Shown: piece by piece, positions 44,498 through 52,983 of the stretch
How positions within the stretch are numbered: position 1 is the first letter of the stretch
Layout of the letters: the number at the start of each line of letters is the position of its first letter
Assembly (NCBI GenBank): GCA_016125505.1
Contig: WGLP01000002.1
Coordinates: forward strand, 310,001 to 374,000
DNA: 64,000 bases
Origin: Gammaproteobacteria bacterium
GTDB taxonomy: Bacteria > Pseudomonadota > Gammaproteobacteria > UBA6429 > Thiohalophilaceae
Direction: 5' to 3'
Program-made: the position numbers and the translations under genes
The notes under the pieces: generated by a model
The model's input: only the letters and a program-made list of their open reading frames with translations
Databases searched by the model: none
Told to the model about the DNA's origin: nothing

Positions 44498-45043
44498 ATG
44501 CACGAGTCGCGGCGATTACAGAATTTTTTTCTGAAGAGTGCAGGCATATTGTTGGGCATGCTTTATCTGCCGTTGCCTGCCCAGGCCAATGAGCTCGTGC
44601 TCGGTGCCCCGGCGCCACCGGTAGAGCTGGTTACACTGAATGGACAGCACATTTCGACGCATGACCTGTTGGGCCATACCGTTATCCTCACCTTCTGGGC
44701 AACCTGGTGTGAACCGTGTCAGCGGGAATTACCGTTATTGTCACGCTACGCCAGCCAGCATGCGAATGACGGCCTGACGGTGCTGGGTCTTTCGCTGGAT
44801 GCACCGGAAGATATTGCCAGGGTGCGTGTAGTCGCCAGGCAATTCAATTTTCCAACAGGATTGCTGGCGCAATCCTCGGCGCCAGGCTACGGTCGGATCT
44901 GGCGTATACCGGTGAGTTTCGTTATCGATGCCCAGGGACGTCTGCGCTACAACGGTTGGCAGGCAGATCAGGCCGCCTGGACTACGTCGAGTCTGCACCA
45001 AATCGTCGATCCCATCCTGCACTCTGCGCTAATCCGCAACTGA
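44498..45043 (+). CDS. TlpA-like periplasmic thioredoxin
   Basis: The 181-residue protein has a signal or anchor sequence (about residues 12-32: AGILLGMLYLPLPAQA) and a TlpA/ResA thioredoxin fold. The active site is WATWCEPCQRE (CEPC near residue 70), with GLSLDAPEDIARV and cis-proline IWRIPVSFVID near residue 145. Such proteins reduce cysteines during cytochrome c or copper-site assembly. The tight spacing (3 bases) to the CATCGCS barrel gene suggests that the barrel's cysteine head is its client. Probably under the same RegA-linked promoter. Confidence 0.92.
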   Translation: MHESRRLQNFFLKSAGILLGMLYLPLPAQANELVLGAPAPPVELVTLNGQHISTHDLLGHTVILTFWATWCEPCQRELPLLSRYASQHANDGLTVLGLSLDAPEDIARVRVVARQFNFPTGLLAQSSAPGYGRIWRIPVSFVIDAQGRLRYNGWQADQAAWTTSSLHQIVDPILHSALIRN

Positions 45044-45222
45044 GTTCTTGTAAACTGGGGAGCTATCTGGCGCCGTCATATTGAAACACTCTCTATCCTG
45101 CCGGGTCATGCAGTAGTGTGGATGTGTGCATCCATTCACAACTGTACAACTTACGTGATTTGGTCATGTCAATTCGACAAGAACCCGCTAGAATGAATGG
45201 ACTTAAAAAGGAGGGGAATCGC

Positions 45223-46296
45223 GTGCAGCTTGGTAAGTACTTACTCATACTAGTGATGTTGATTGCAAGTCAGGCCGTTTTCGCCACGCAGCCGGAATAC
45301 GGCACGGAAAAGCAAAACGACTATGCACGCAATCTCAAGCCACCCAAGGGCAAGGCGTTAGTTTATATCTACGAACGTAAACGCGATGGCGCAGGCCCAT
45401 CCCCGACCATCTGGTTGAATAATTACAAAATCGGGCGACTTGTACCGGGGGCATTTACGGTATGGCAGTTGGCGCCGGGACAGCTAGGCGTGCGCGTCGA
45501 TGGTGTCGAGCCGGGGAGTCTCTCGGTGATCTCCAAGGCGGGCCAGGTTTATTTATTTCGCGTCTCCGTCAGCCAGACACCGGCCGGTCCCAAAGCGCAA
45601 CTGGAGAGTCTGCCGGAGTCCTATCGTGGTGATCTGGCGGAGATGCGCTATCTGAAAAACCCGCGTCAGATTGAAACGGCCGCGATAACGCCCACGCAAC
45701 CCAAGGCATCTGCGGGCAGCAGTGCCAAGCCAAAACCGTCACGGACATCACGCCGTGTCGTGTACGGCTGGCAGCCAGGGGATGTCGGGGTACAGGTGAA
45801 ACTCGGTAGCCTGAGTCTGTCCAACCAATCACAGACAATCCTGGTGAGTGGAACATCGCATGATCTCAATTTTGATAAGAGCGTATCCAGCCCGCTTGGG
45901 TTGGAGGTCTATTACCAGTTAAACGATGGCCTGGTTGTGGGTGGCGAAGTGCTCAGTTACAAGTCCAACTTTACGGGCACAGGCCTCAGCGGAGCGGGCG
46001 ATGTTTCTACGTTGGTCTTGCTGGGAAACGTCAAACAATACTATCGAACTCAGGACAACCTGCAGCCTTACCTGGGCGCGGGCCTGGGCATTGCGACTGC
46101 GAATATCAGCGGGGCGATTTCAGGGAAAACCACGGGATTTGCCTACCAGTTTGTCGCAGGCCTTGAATATCGCTTTGACAAATTTGGCTTATTCGCCGAG
46201 GCCAAATACATCGGAGCGATTACCAAGGACAGCAACGATCAGCAGATTGATATGACCAGTTCCGGCGCTTTAGCCGGTGTCACAGTTCATTTCTAA
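45223..46296 (+). CDS. DUF2846 domain fused to outer-membrane beta-barrel
   Basis: The 357-residue protein starts at GTG 45223, chosen because AAGGAGGGG lies 6 bases upstream and a signal peptide follows directly (LGKYLLILVMLIASQAVFA). Residues 40-150 resemble DUF2846 (ALVYIYERKRDGAGPSPTIWLNN, GAFTVWQLAPGQ), normally found in small lipoproteins. A basic, proline/serine linker (about 185-215) leads to a porin-like barrel (GDVGVQVKLGSLSLSN, GLEVYYQLNDGLVVGG, QPYLGAGLGIATA, KFGLFAEAKYIG), ending GALAGVTVHF. The fusion is unusual. Function is unknown; it may present a periplasmic domain on an outer-membrane anchor. Confidence 0.75.
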   Translation: MQLGKYLLILVMLIASQAVFATQPEYGTEKQNDYARNLKPPKGKALVYIYERKRDGAGPSPTIWLNNYKIGRLVPGAFTVWQLAPGQLGVRVDGVEPGSLSVISKAGQVYLFRVSVSQTPAGPKAQLESLPESYRGDLAEMRYLKNPRQIETAAITPTQPKASAGSSAKPKPSRTSRRVVYGWQPGDVGVQVKLGSLSLSNQSQTILVSGTSHDLNFDKSVSSPLGLEVYYQLNDGLVVGGEVLSYKSNFTGTGLSGAGDVSTLVLLGNVKQYYRTQDNLQPYLGAGLGIATANISGAISGKTTGFAYQFVAGLEYRFDKFGLFAEAKYIGAITKDSNDQQIDMTSSGALAGVTVHF

Positions 46297-46581
46297 GACG
46301 GTGTGAGCACGAGCGGACGTGAATGTCTCTTCGGGGACTAAGCGTCGGATTTCGTGACAAACGTCACAATACTTTTAACATATTGTTTAGCATGCATTTT
46401 ATGCTGAGTTCGCAGTAACGGCTCAAATTAGTGCGTCGATAATCTTTACACTTAGTGTGCTTAATTTGGGGGTAAGTATAGAAATACTCTATAGATTACA
46501 TATAGTTACGGAAGTGGTACAATTTCTGCTACACAGTTCACAGTTTTAAAACAATAACCATTATTTTTGGGTGTGGATAAC

Positions 46582-47377
46582 GTGAAAAAATTAACCAGAA
46601 ACATCGTCCTGGCCGGCTTCTTCCTGGCCGCCAGCCAGGCGCAAGCCTTGGTGATCACCAGCACGGGCGCCAGTATTGGCTCGCCTTCGCAGCCAACCTA
46701 TCAGGCTGCAATTACCGATGCCGATATTGGCCAGGCATTTACGCTGTATTGGAACGTCCCTGCAGGCACGGTTGGCGATAGTGCGCTGCCTGTCGACCTG
46801 ACCGCGAAAATTACATTCACCATCAATGCCTTCTCTGTGGACTACGGGATGAACGACGACACCCTGTCCCTGGGCATCGATATCAGCAATACCACGGATT
46901 TATCCGCATATCCGAATGCCAACGCGGCCATCGTCTCCTTTGGCTTTGGCGTCTCGCCGAACGCAACCGCGACGCTGGATACAAGCGGTTCGGTGTTTAC
47001 TCAGATCGGTACTGGCAGCGGTCCAAATCAGACCTTCCCGGGGCGGGTTTAAAAACATCGACGTCTGCATTTTCAGCGAGGGTTGCAGCGGTGGCGATGT
47101 GAAATCGGGCTTGCAGGCTGGTCAATCCGATTCGCTGGCCGTTACGCTGAAAGGTAACTTCGATCTATATGGTGATACAGTGGAAGGCAAACTTGCGCTG
47201 TTCGATTTCCCCTTGAAGTTTCAAAGTGCCTGGGGTTCCTTTGAAACACCTGGACAGACGACACCACCATCACCACCTACCAATAGCGTACCGGAGCCAG
47301 GTACCCTGGCATTATTAGGCATTGCCCTGGTAGGTATCGGTCTGACTAAGCGTCGACGTAAAACGCAGGCAAAATAA
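46582..47377 (+). pseudogene. PEP-CTERM surface protein gene with an apparent +1 frameshift
   Basis: The first frame starts at GTG 46582 (earlier GTG 46573 and TTG 46567 possible), with signal KKLTRNIVLAGFFLAASQAQA. It runs through a beta-rich domain to a stop at 47052. A second frame resumes at about 47040 with GGFKNIDVCIFSEGC and ends at 47377 with the sorting tail NSVPEPGTLALLGIALVGIG followed by TKRRRK, the PEP-CTERM signal for exosortase. Removing one G in CCCGGGGCGGG (about 47037-47047) joins them as TFPGGFKNID. Either a real frameshift or an assembly error in a G run; without correction the product loses its anchor. Exosortase is not in the window. Confidence 0.8.
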
Positions 47378-47396
47378 TCGGACAACGCCGAAGATG

Positions 47397-47433
47397 AAAG
47401 CCGAACCGCGTTGAGGTTCGGCTTTTTCATTTT
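47397..47433 (+). terminator. Rho-independent terminator after the PEP-CTERM gene
   Basis: AAAGCCGAACC, 7-base loop, GGTTCGGCTTT: an 11-bp stem followed by TTTTTCATTTT, 20 bases after the stop at 47377. It also lies near the end of the convergent DsbA-like gene. Confidence 0.93.
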
Positions 47434-47457
47434 GCGCCGCTGAATGCTTGCGGTTAA

Positions 47458-48093
47458 TCAGACCTGGTTTGTGGTTTCCGCGATCAATTGTTGTATCAGG
47501 CTGAGCATTGGTTCGCTGTGATTGTAGTCGATGGGGATATGCCATTGACTAGCCTGATGCACCAGCACCAGACTGGGAAAGCTGTCTGCATTCATCTGGC
47601 GGGATTGGGTGATTTCCAGGAGGAGTTGCTCGTGTGTTTGCGCAGATTGCAGGGCGATGGCAAACGTATCAGTATCCAGTCCCAGTTCGCGGGCGAGTGC
47701 GATCAGCGTCTCGGGATCAGAAGGATTTCGCGCCTGAAGGTAATACGCGTGCTGGATCGCCTGGGTCATGGCGATGTCATAGGCCGGGTCTTGTTGACGG
47801 GCGGCAATAACCGCACGGCAGGCGGGATAGGTCGAGCGGCGGGGTTTGCACCTTGTCCAGAATTCAAAATTGAATTCCACGCCAGGGATGTGTGCTGCAA
47901 TCCGGCGCCAGGTTTCGGCCAGCTTGTGCTGCATTTCAACTGGCATTGGCGCATCGTTGTCAGCGGCGAGGCCGCCAAGCAGGCGTACTACCTTGATGTC
48001 TTGCGGTAAGGCCGCGAGTGTCTCCCGCCAGACTTGCGAGAATCCCCAACACCAACTGCACATGGGATCATGAACATAATACAACGTGATCAT
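47458..48093 (-). CDS. DsbA-family thioredoxin-fold protein with CSWC active site
   Basis: The 211-residue protein lacks a signal peptide and begins MITLYYVHDPMCSWCWGFS, with active site CSWC at residues 12-15. This belongs to the cytoplasmic DsbA-like group related to FrnE/2-hydroxychromene-2-carboxylate isomerase. A helical insertion (about residues 60-150) and the cis-proline region SFPSLVLVH near residue 175 complete the fold. Substrate is unknown. It is divergent from a small orphan gene at 48221 and convergent with the PEP-CTERM gene. Confidence 0.9.
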   Translation of the reverse strand: MITLYYVHDPMCSWCWGFSQVWRETLAALPQDIKVVRLLGGLAADNDAPMPVEMQHKLAETWRRIAAHIPGVEFNFEFWTRCKPRRSTYPACRAVIAARQQDPAYDIAMTQAIQHAYYLQARNPSDPETLIALARELGLDTDTFAIALQSAQTHEQLLLEITQSRQMNADSFPSLVLVHQASQWHIPIDYNHSEPMLSLIQQLIAETTNQV

Positions 48094-48220
48094 TATCCGG
48101 ATATTCTGAAATCAATAAGTGAAAGTGAGCTGCGCATAAACCAGTTTATAGCTTATGCGTGCGATAATTAAATATAATTGATCGCATGCTAAATTTTTTA
48201 GTAAACAACCCTGTCTTTCC

Positions 48221-48568
48221 ATGATTCATTTCCCTCGCACCCTCGCCGCCTGGAATACTGCAGACCTTGCCGATACCTTGAAGCGGGAAGTGAGTGACGT
48301 GGATACTGCCTTGTTACCATTGCAGGACGCGTTGGCACATAGCAGTTATGTCAGTGAATCCAGGCTAGACCCGGTTGTGTTGGCAAGCTGGGAAACGGAG
48401 GAATCGATCTACATCAAAACCGGGATCTTCTACTCCGGAATTGTTGCCGGGAGTTGCTGCGCAGACGATCCCGGCCCGCTCTGCGAACAACCGGAATACT
48501 GTGAATTGTTGTTCAATATCGCCAAGGCCGACGCCAGTGTGGACGTGACCCTCCTGACGCAGGACTAG
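48221..48568 (+). CDS. small cysteine-containing protein, unknown
   Basis: I do not recognise a family. The 115-residue protein has no signal or membrane segment. The C-terminal half has SGIVAGSCCADDPGPLCEQPEYCELLFNI, with four cysteines in 19 residues (CC-x7-C-x6-C), suggesting a metal site or redox centre. The N-terminus is helical (LADTLKREVSDVDTALLPLQDAL). There is no evident Shine-Dalgarno before ATG 48221. The coding case rests on codon-like composition, length and the clean cysteine cluster. Confidence 0.6.
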   Translation: MIHFPRTLAAWNTADLADTLKREVSDVDTALLPLQDALAHSSYVSESRLDPVVLASWETEESIYIKTGIFYSGIVAGSCCADDPGPLCEQPEYCELLFNIAKADASVDVTLLTQD

Positions 48569-48847
48569 GATCCCATATTGATAGCATGTGTATTGTGGTG
48601 CGAGTTTGCCCCCGTCTCCTCAGTCCCAGAGCCGGGCATGTGCACCGGAATCAGTCAAGTATCTAAACCGATGCACAATTTTTGCTCGAAAATCCGGGCG
48701 AGATCCACGTAGTTATGCGGTTTTTGGCCATGGCCTTATTTTTGCACGGATAGACAAAACTTATTGCAAGTTTGTTGGTCTGATGGTCGTCTCATGGGGG
48801 ACGGCAGTCAGTAAAGCAGTAACATGAAGTGAGGTCATAGTTGCATC

Positions 48848-49168
48848 ATGACAAAAGAAAAACCGGATCAATATATCTTAGGGGTCACGCAGTCTGGCAG
48901 AAAATTCCGGCCATCGGACTGGGTCGACCGAGTTGCAAGCCTGTTTGCCAATTTTGACGCCGCACGTCGGCTTCGTTACAACCCGTTGGTGACGCCGGTT
49001 GTGATTGAAGGTCTATATTGTCTGTTTGTTGCGGGTATTCTGGCAGTGCAAAATCCAGAGGCCTATAGCTATATCATGGAATTTGCCAGCAGCAACGCGC
49101 TTCAAATCAAGGAAATCAATCAGGTCGAAGTCCAGGATCTTGCGGCGAATTTGCCGCACGTCGCCTGA
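48848..49168 (+). CDS. DUF3579 family protein
   Basis: The 106-residue cytoplasmic protein matches the DUF3579 pattern: YILGVTQSGRKFRPSDWVDRV near residues 9-29, RYNPLVTPV, the single cysteine in GLYCLFVAGIL and the AYSYIMEFASSNAL block. Function is unknown; the family occurs in beta- and gammaproteobacteria. It stands alone, with 279 bases upstream and 212 bases to the convergent hydrolase gene, neither gap showing another clear gene. Confidence 0.88.
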   Translation: MTKEKPDQYILGVTQSGRKFRPSDWVDRVASLFANFDAARRLRYNPLVTPVVIEGLYCLFVAGILAVQNPEAYSYIMEFASSNALQIKEINQVEVQDLAANLPHVA

Positions 49169-49380
49169 GTCAGCTTCGCCATTGAAGGCTTCTGGGGAGC
49201 ATGATTGCGCCCAGGGGGCTGGCTTTCCCGTCTGGAATTCATCGGTGAGTAAAGCACCAGACGGCTCACCTGAGTCGTCTGAGGATGGGGCCTGCGTTAA
49301 CAAAAAGAAACGTCCACCAAATGCCAGGGTATCGCTGGCGTGTTGGCGCTACCCGCCGCGAAAATTCGCGCGGTATGGAT

Positions 49381-50088
49381 TCAGCCGAGCTGGCGCGTCA
49401 GGAAGTCCAGGGTTCGCGGCCACGCGGCATGACTGGCTGCCTCGCGGTAGCGATCGGGATTGGTGAAATTCAGAAAGGCGTGCGCGGCGCCGGCATAGCG
49501 ATGAAATTCGTGTAGCTTGCCATGTTTCGTCAGGGCGGCATCCAGTTTCTGCCGGTCTGCGGGCGAGGGATTGGTATCGTCGTCACCAAAGTGAAATTGC
49601 AGGGGGCAACCCAGATCGGCAGTGAGATCGAAGGGCGTAGGGCCTTCTTCGCCCCAGGGGATCATGATGTTGCCGCCATAAAAGGCAACGGCGGCGCGAA
49701 ACCGGTGATTACGTGCTGCCATCAGGTAAGCCACGCGCCCGCCCATGCAAAAACCCATGATGCCGAGGCGTGTTTTTTCTACCAGCGGATGGCCACACAG
49801 GAAATCCACGGTGGCATTGACGTCGCTCTCGACCTGCGGGTCACGCAGTAGTTTCATCCGGTCCAGCCCACTGCCTTGTCGTGAATCGAGACGGTGATAT
49901 AAATCCGGTGCCGCGACAAAATAACCGGCATCGACAAGCTTCTGCAGCATACCGTGTACGAAGGTATCGACACCCCCCGCGTGCATGATGACCACGAGGG
50001 CAGGGAAGCGGCCTGTACCTTGCGGCCAGGCAGTCTGAACTGCCATACCCTGATTGCCGACCGGAATGGTTGCCGTCAATGCATCCAT
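49381..50088 (-). CDS. dienelactone hydrolase family protein
   Basis: The 235-residue alpha/beta hydrolase has nucleophile cysteine in MGFCMGGR (about residue 122), the catalytic Asp region HFGDDDTNPSP (about 175) and His in YAGAAHAFLNF (about 208), the Cys-Asp-His triad of dienelactone hydrolases. It lacks a signal peptide. Substrates range from dienelactones to small esters; none can be fixed here as no aromatic pathway is adjacent. It is followed upstream on the same strand by the DUF202 membrane protein gene (21-base gap), probably in one operon. Confidence 0.93.
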   Translation of the reverse strand: MDALTATIPVGNQGMAVQTAWPQGTGRFPALVVIMHAGGVDTFVHGMLQKLVDAGYFVAAPDLYHRLDSRQGSGLDRMKLLRDPQVESDVNATVDFLCGHPLVEKTRLGIMGFCMGGRVAYLMAARNHRFRAAVAFYGGNIMIPWGEEGPTPFDLTADLGCPLQFHFGDDDTNPSPADRQKLDAALTKHGKLHEFHRYAGAAHAFLNFTNPDRYREAASHAAWPRTLDFLTRQLG

Positions 50089-50109
50089 GGCGTGATACGG
50101 GACAGTGGA

Positions 50110-50451
50110 TCAGGCGGCCTCGTCGCGGGGTGCGAATTCCTCGGCAAGTTTCTTTTCCAGGGCCTTCTCTTTTTCGATGAGCAGCTTGAAGCGCGCGGCA
50201 TTGGCCAGGTATTCGCGTGCGCCAATGATGAAGACAACGATGCCCAATGCCATGAGGACGAAACCGGCGATCTCGAAAAACTGGTGATGTATTAATTTGA
50301 CGAAGGCAATGCCCAGGGCAAAAAGTGCCATGGCAGTGCGACCATATGCCAGAAAGGTTCGCTTATTGGCGAAGACTGTGCGGTCCAGTGCCAGCCAGTC
50401 GCGCAAAATCATTTCTTCGCGCTTGAATTGTGAATACGGATCATTAACCAC
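50110..50451 (-). CDS. DUF202/YidH-like small membrane protein
   Basis: The 113-residue protein has the DUF202 start LALDRTVFANKRTFLAYGRTAMALFALGIAFVK, a second membrane helix (about residues 60-80, IAGFVLMALGIVVFIIG), a REYLANAARFK stretch and a charged coiled tail (EKEKALEKKLAEEF). DUF202 proteins such as YidH have no firmly known function. It is first in the operon with the dienelactone hydrolase. Confidence 0.9.
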   Translation of the reverse strand: MVNDPYSQFKREEMILRDWLALDRTVFANKRTFLAYGRTAMALFALGIAFVKLIHHQFFEIAGFVLMALGIVVFIIGAREYLANAARFKLLIEKEKALEKKLAEEFAPRDEAA

Positions 50452-50715
50452 GATATACCTCGTTGCATGTCAGCGACACTGCACAGTTTGCGAGTTCAAT
50501 GAGAGCTTGCGATGCGATCCTAGCGGGGCAGTGCCGGGATATTTGCCGGCTGAGGCCAGACGGTTCCAAATTATGTAGAGCCAGCCGAACGACCGCGGCC
50601 ATGATACGGCGGCAGCAAATGTTACGTCAAGATGACAGCGTTCTAAGTGGTTGGTTTTATATAAATTTGTGATGGTAACAATAATCAAATTTCTCACGCG
50701 GCTATTGGCATTCTG

Positions 50716-51117
50716 TCAATTCAGGCGATGCGCGAGGTCGAAGTCATGTTGCGCTGCGGCATATTGGCCAAGTTTGAGCAGGGAGAGGCTGCGGTAATAA
50801 TAACTCTTGGTATCACGTGGGTTGAGTCGGATCGCCTGGTTAAAGGATGCGACGGCTTCTGCGTCTTTGCCGAGGGCTTGCAGGTGGATTGCTTCCATGA
50901 AGTACAGATCTGCCAGACGCGCCCCGGTATAGCTGTGGGAATGAATGGCGTACTCGCATGCGGCGACGCGTTGCTTCAGATCGCCGCCGCTCAGGTGACA
51001 GGCAATTCCGGTCTTGACGATGGTCCCGGACGGCACAGTGCCACAGGCAGTCAAAACGAACAGCATAAAACCTGCGACGAATATGCCTCTCGACGACAAG
51101 TTGTATTTGCGATGCAT
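50716..51117 (-). CDS. TPR-containing lipoprotein
   Basis: With ATG 51117 (ribosome site GAGGT) the 133-residue product has a lipoprotein signal, GIFVAGFMLFVLTACG, acylated at the Cys near residue 25. Two TPR-like repeats follow: ARLADLYFMEAIHLQALGKDAEAVASFNQAIRLNP and KSYYYRSLSLLKLGQYAAAQHDFDLAHRLN. Two additional cysteines (GIACHL, VAACEY) could form a disulfide. It resembles the small outer-membrane NlpI-like adaptors in size and plan. Partner is unknown. Confidence 0.85.
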   Translation of the reverse strand: MHRKYNLSSRGIFVAGFMLFVLTACGTVPSGTIVKTGIACHLSGGDLKQRVAACEYAIHSHSYTGARLADLYFMEAIHLQALGKDAEAVASFNQAIRLNPRDTKSYYYRSLSLLKLGQYAAAQHDFDLAHRLN

Positions 51118-51584
51118 GGCGACCTCTGACAGGTATATAGACATGTGTCGCGGGCGCTGGGTGTTCATGGGTGCCAGTGACGTTTTCAGAGTCGATAGCA
51201 TGACGCAGAATTGTGTCGAGAAGCTGACACGAGGCAAAGTCAGCCCCGCTGGAACAGTATTTCTAACTCTTGGCTATGCACAGAAATGATGCACAGGCGA
51301 GTGGCTTGCCGCAAAATTAGCAGAAATTCGGGCAAATCACGTTGCCAGTGTCGTTGTTTGGCGCAGCCACGGTGCATTCTTGCACGCAGGGTAATGCCTG
51401 GCCTTGTTATTGCATTTATCGTATTGGTCCCAGGGAGGGATCGTGCACGGCTGTCTTCGTCAGTCATGGCGATGGCCGACAGCTGCGCTACACTTTATAT
51501 TATTCAGGATATCAGACTATCGAATGTCATCTGAACACTATAAAAAGTGATAGTCGTTAACAATGCTGATTACAGGGGTGGAAT
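51118..51584. other. 467-base gap without a convincing gene
   Basis: The stretch between the divergent TPR lipoprotein and FHA genes holds only short frames without ribosome sites or recognisable motifs. I see no strong hairpin, repeat or RNA gene. It must hold both promoters; an undetected small RNA cannot be excluded. Confidence 0.5.
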
Positions 51585-51914
51585 ATGGCTGTCGATTTGG
51601 AAAAAGTCGTCGGTGTCTATTTAAAGGACATGAAGAACCAGGCGGTGGTTGCCGTCTTGCGACAAGGAGTGTTTAGCATGGGTCGCGCGATCGATAACGA
51701 TCTGGCGATCTCGGATCCTACCGTCAGCAGTTACCACGCAAAGATATATACGTACCTGACGGCATCGTATATCGAAGATCTCGACAGTACGAACGGGACA
51801 TTCATTGACGGCAAGCGCATCAAAAAACATGTCCTCAAGCCGGGTGCCGTGATCAAACTCGGTGGGTATCAACTGCAGCTGGAAGAACGGCGTGCGGAAG
51901 AAGCCATAAGCTAG
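51585..51914 (+). CDS. FHA-domain protein
   Basis: The 109-residue protein is a single forkhead-associated domain that binds phosphothreonine. Key residues are GRAIDNDL (GR near residue 28), SSYHAKI (S-x-x-H) and LDSTNGTFIDGKRI (the conserved N-G). It has no kinase, T6SS or T7SS partner nearby. N-terminal ~20 residues form the first strands, so it is domain-only. Ribosome site GGGGTGG is weak. Partner is unknown. Confidence 0.92.
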   Translation: MAVDLEKVVGVYLKDMKNQAVVAVLRQGVFSMGRAIDNDLAISDPTVSSYHAKIYTYLTASYIEDLDSTNGTFIDGKRIKKHVLKPGAVIKLGGYQLQLEERRAEEAIS

Positions 51915-52051
51915 ATAGATTCTGTTACTACGCCATCGCTACTGATTTATTAATTTTGCAAAATAATCCTTCCAAACTTGTCAAGCACAATATTTCTGCC
52001 TACGCTGTAATTAAGTCGTAACAAAAAGGTGGTAGGCACTCCATGAAGTAA

Positions 52052-52070
52052 TGCCACCTTGAAGGTGGCA
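52052..52070 (+). promoter_or_regulatory. hairpin sequestering the ribosome site of the M48 peptidase gene
   Basis: TGCCACC-TTGAA-GGTGGCA forms a 7-8 bp stem whose right arm contains the only Shine-Dalgarno-like sequence (AAGGTGG) before ATG 52073. In the closed form translation should be blocked, resembling an RNA thermometer or translational control element. Confidence 0.5.
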
Positions 52071-52072
52071 AG

Positions 52073-52888
52073 ATGCGTCGGAGCTGTTTGACTTTACTGG
52101 GACTGCTTTGTGTCGAAACGGCATGGGCCGGAGCGCCGATAAGCGGGCGCGATCAGCAAATGGTGTTTCCGCGTGAGCCTATCCAGGCGGTCGCTGCCAG
52201 GGCCTATCACCAGGAATTGGCGAGTATGGCAAAGCGCGGCGAACTCGATCTTAATCCAGAGACGCTGCATCGCATCCGCAAAATCTGTAGTCAACTCATC
52301 GCTCAGGCCATACGAATCAAACCGGCTGCCGCCGCCTGGCCCTGGGAAATTCATATCACGTCCGATCCTGAAGTTGCCGCCTATAGCATGGGTGGCGGCA
52401 AGCTGATGATCAGCACGCATTTTATCGAAAGTTATCAGTTGAATGATGAAGAGCTGGCAGTCGCCCTGGCCCATGAGATCGGGCATATCATCGCCGAGCA
52501 TGTACGCGAACAGGTGTCCATGGCAGCGCTGATGAATACCTCGGTCCCGCTGCATGCACGCAAGGTGGCGGATGTGATCAACGCCATGCAGTCGGACATT
52601 TCGGTGTATTTACGCCTGCAGCCCTTGTCCCGCCTGCAGGAGATGGAGGCCGATGATATCGGTATCGAACTCGCCGCACGTGCCGGCATATCGCCGGCGG
52701 CGGTCATCAGTTTCTACAGCAAGCTGGCCAAAACCGACAGCGGCCAATCCATGTTCGATACGCACGGCTCGATCACCCAGCGGGTCAAGTTTGTCGACAG
52801 CATGGCGAACTACGCCTGGCCGGTGTACGAGGCCAGTCGTAAGGCCAAACCGTTACCGCATTACACCTTCGCAGACGCGTCACCGTAA
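52073..52888 (+). CDS. secreted M48 family metallopeptidase
   Basis: The 271-residue protein has a signal peptide (MRRSCLTLLGLLCVETAWAG). The catalytic domain has AYSMGGGKLMISTHFI, the zinc motif ALAHEIGHIIAEH (HEIGH near residue 137), and the third ligand region LQEMEADDIGIELAARAGI (E near residue 193), as in the periplasmic BepA/LoiP-type M48 group but without TPRs. The C-terminus ends soon after THGSITQRVKFVD. Likely a periplasmic quality-control peptidase. Translation may be gated by the leader hairpin. Confidence 0.9.
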   Translation: MRRSCLTLLGLLCVETAWAGAPISGRDQQMVFPREPIQAVAARAYHQELASMAKRGELDLNPETLHRIRKICSQLIAQAIRIKPAAAAWPWEIHITSDPEVAAYSMGGGKLMISTHFIESYQLNDEELAVALAHEIGHIIAEHVREQVSMAALMNTSVPLHARKVADVINAMQSDISVYLRLQPLSRLQEMEADDIGIELAARAGISPAAVISFYSKLAKTDSGQSMFDTHGSITQRVKFVDSMANYAWPVYEASRKAKPLPHYTFADASP

Positions 52889-52983
52889 AAATCCATCCAC
52901 TCCTCATGAGCTTGCCGGCTGTGGTAATCTCACCTTGGCCTGCTTTATCGCGTGCTGCGTAATCTATATTGAGGAGGTTTTGG

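Noticed and set aside
45158-45170. TTGGTCATGTCAA before the DUF2846-barrel gene as an FNR box
   Set aside because: Wrong spacing and imperfect left half-site; likely chance.
48588-48827. 79-codon plus-strand frame between the orphan and DUF3579 genes
   Set aside because: No ribosome site and no recognisable motif; treated as non-coding.
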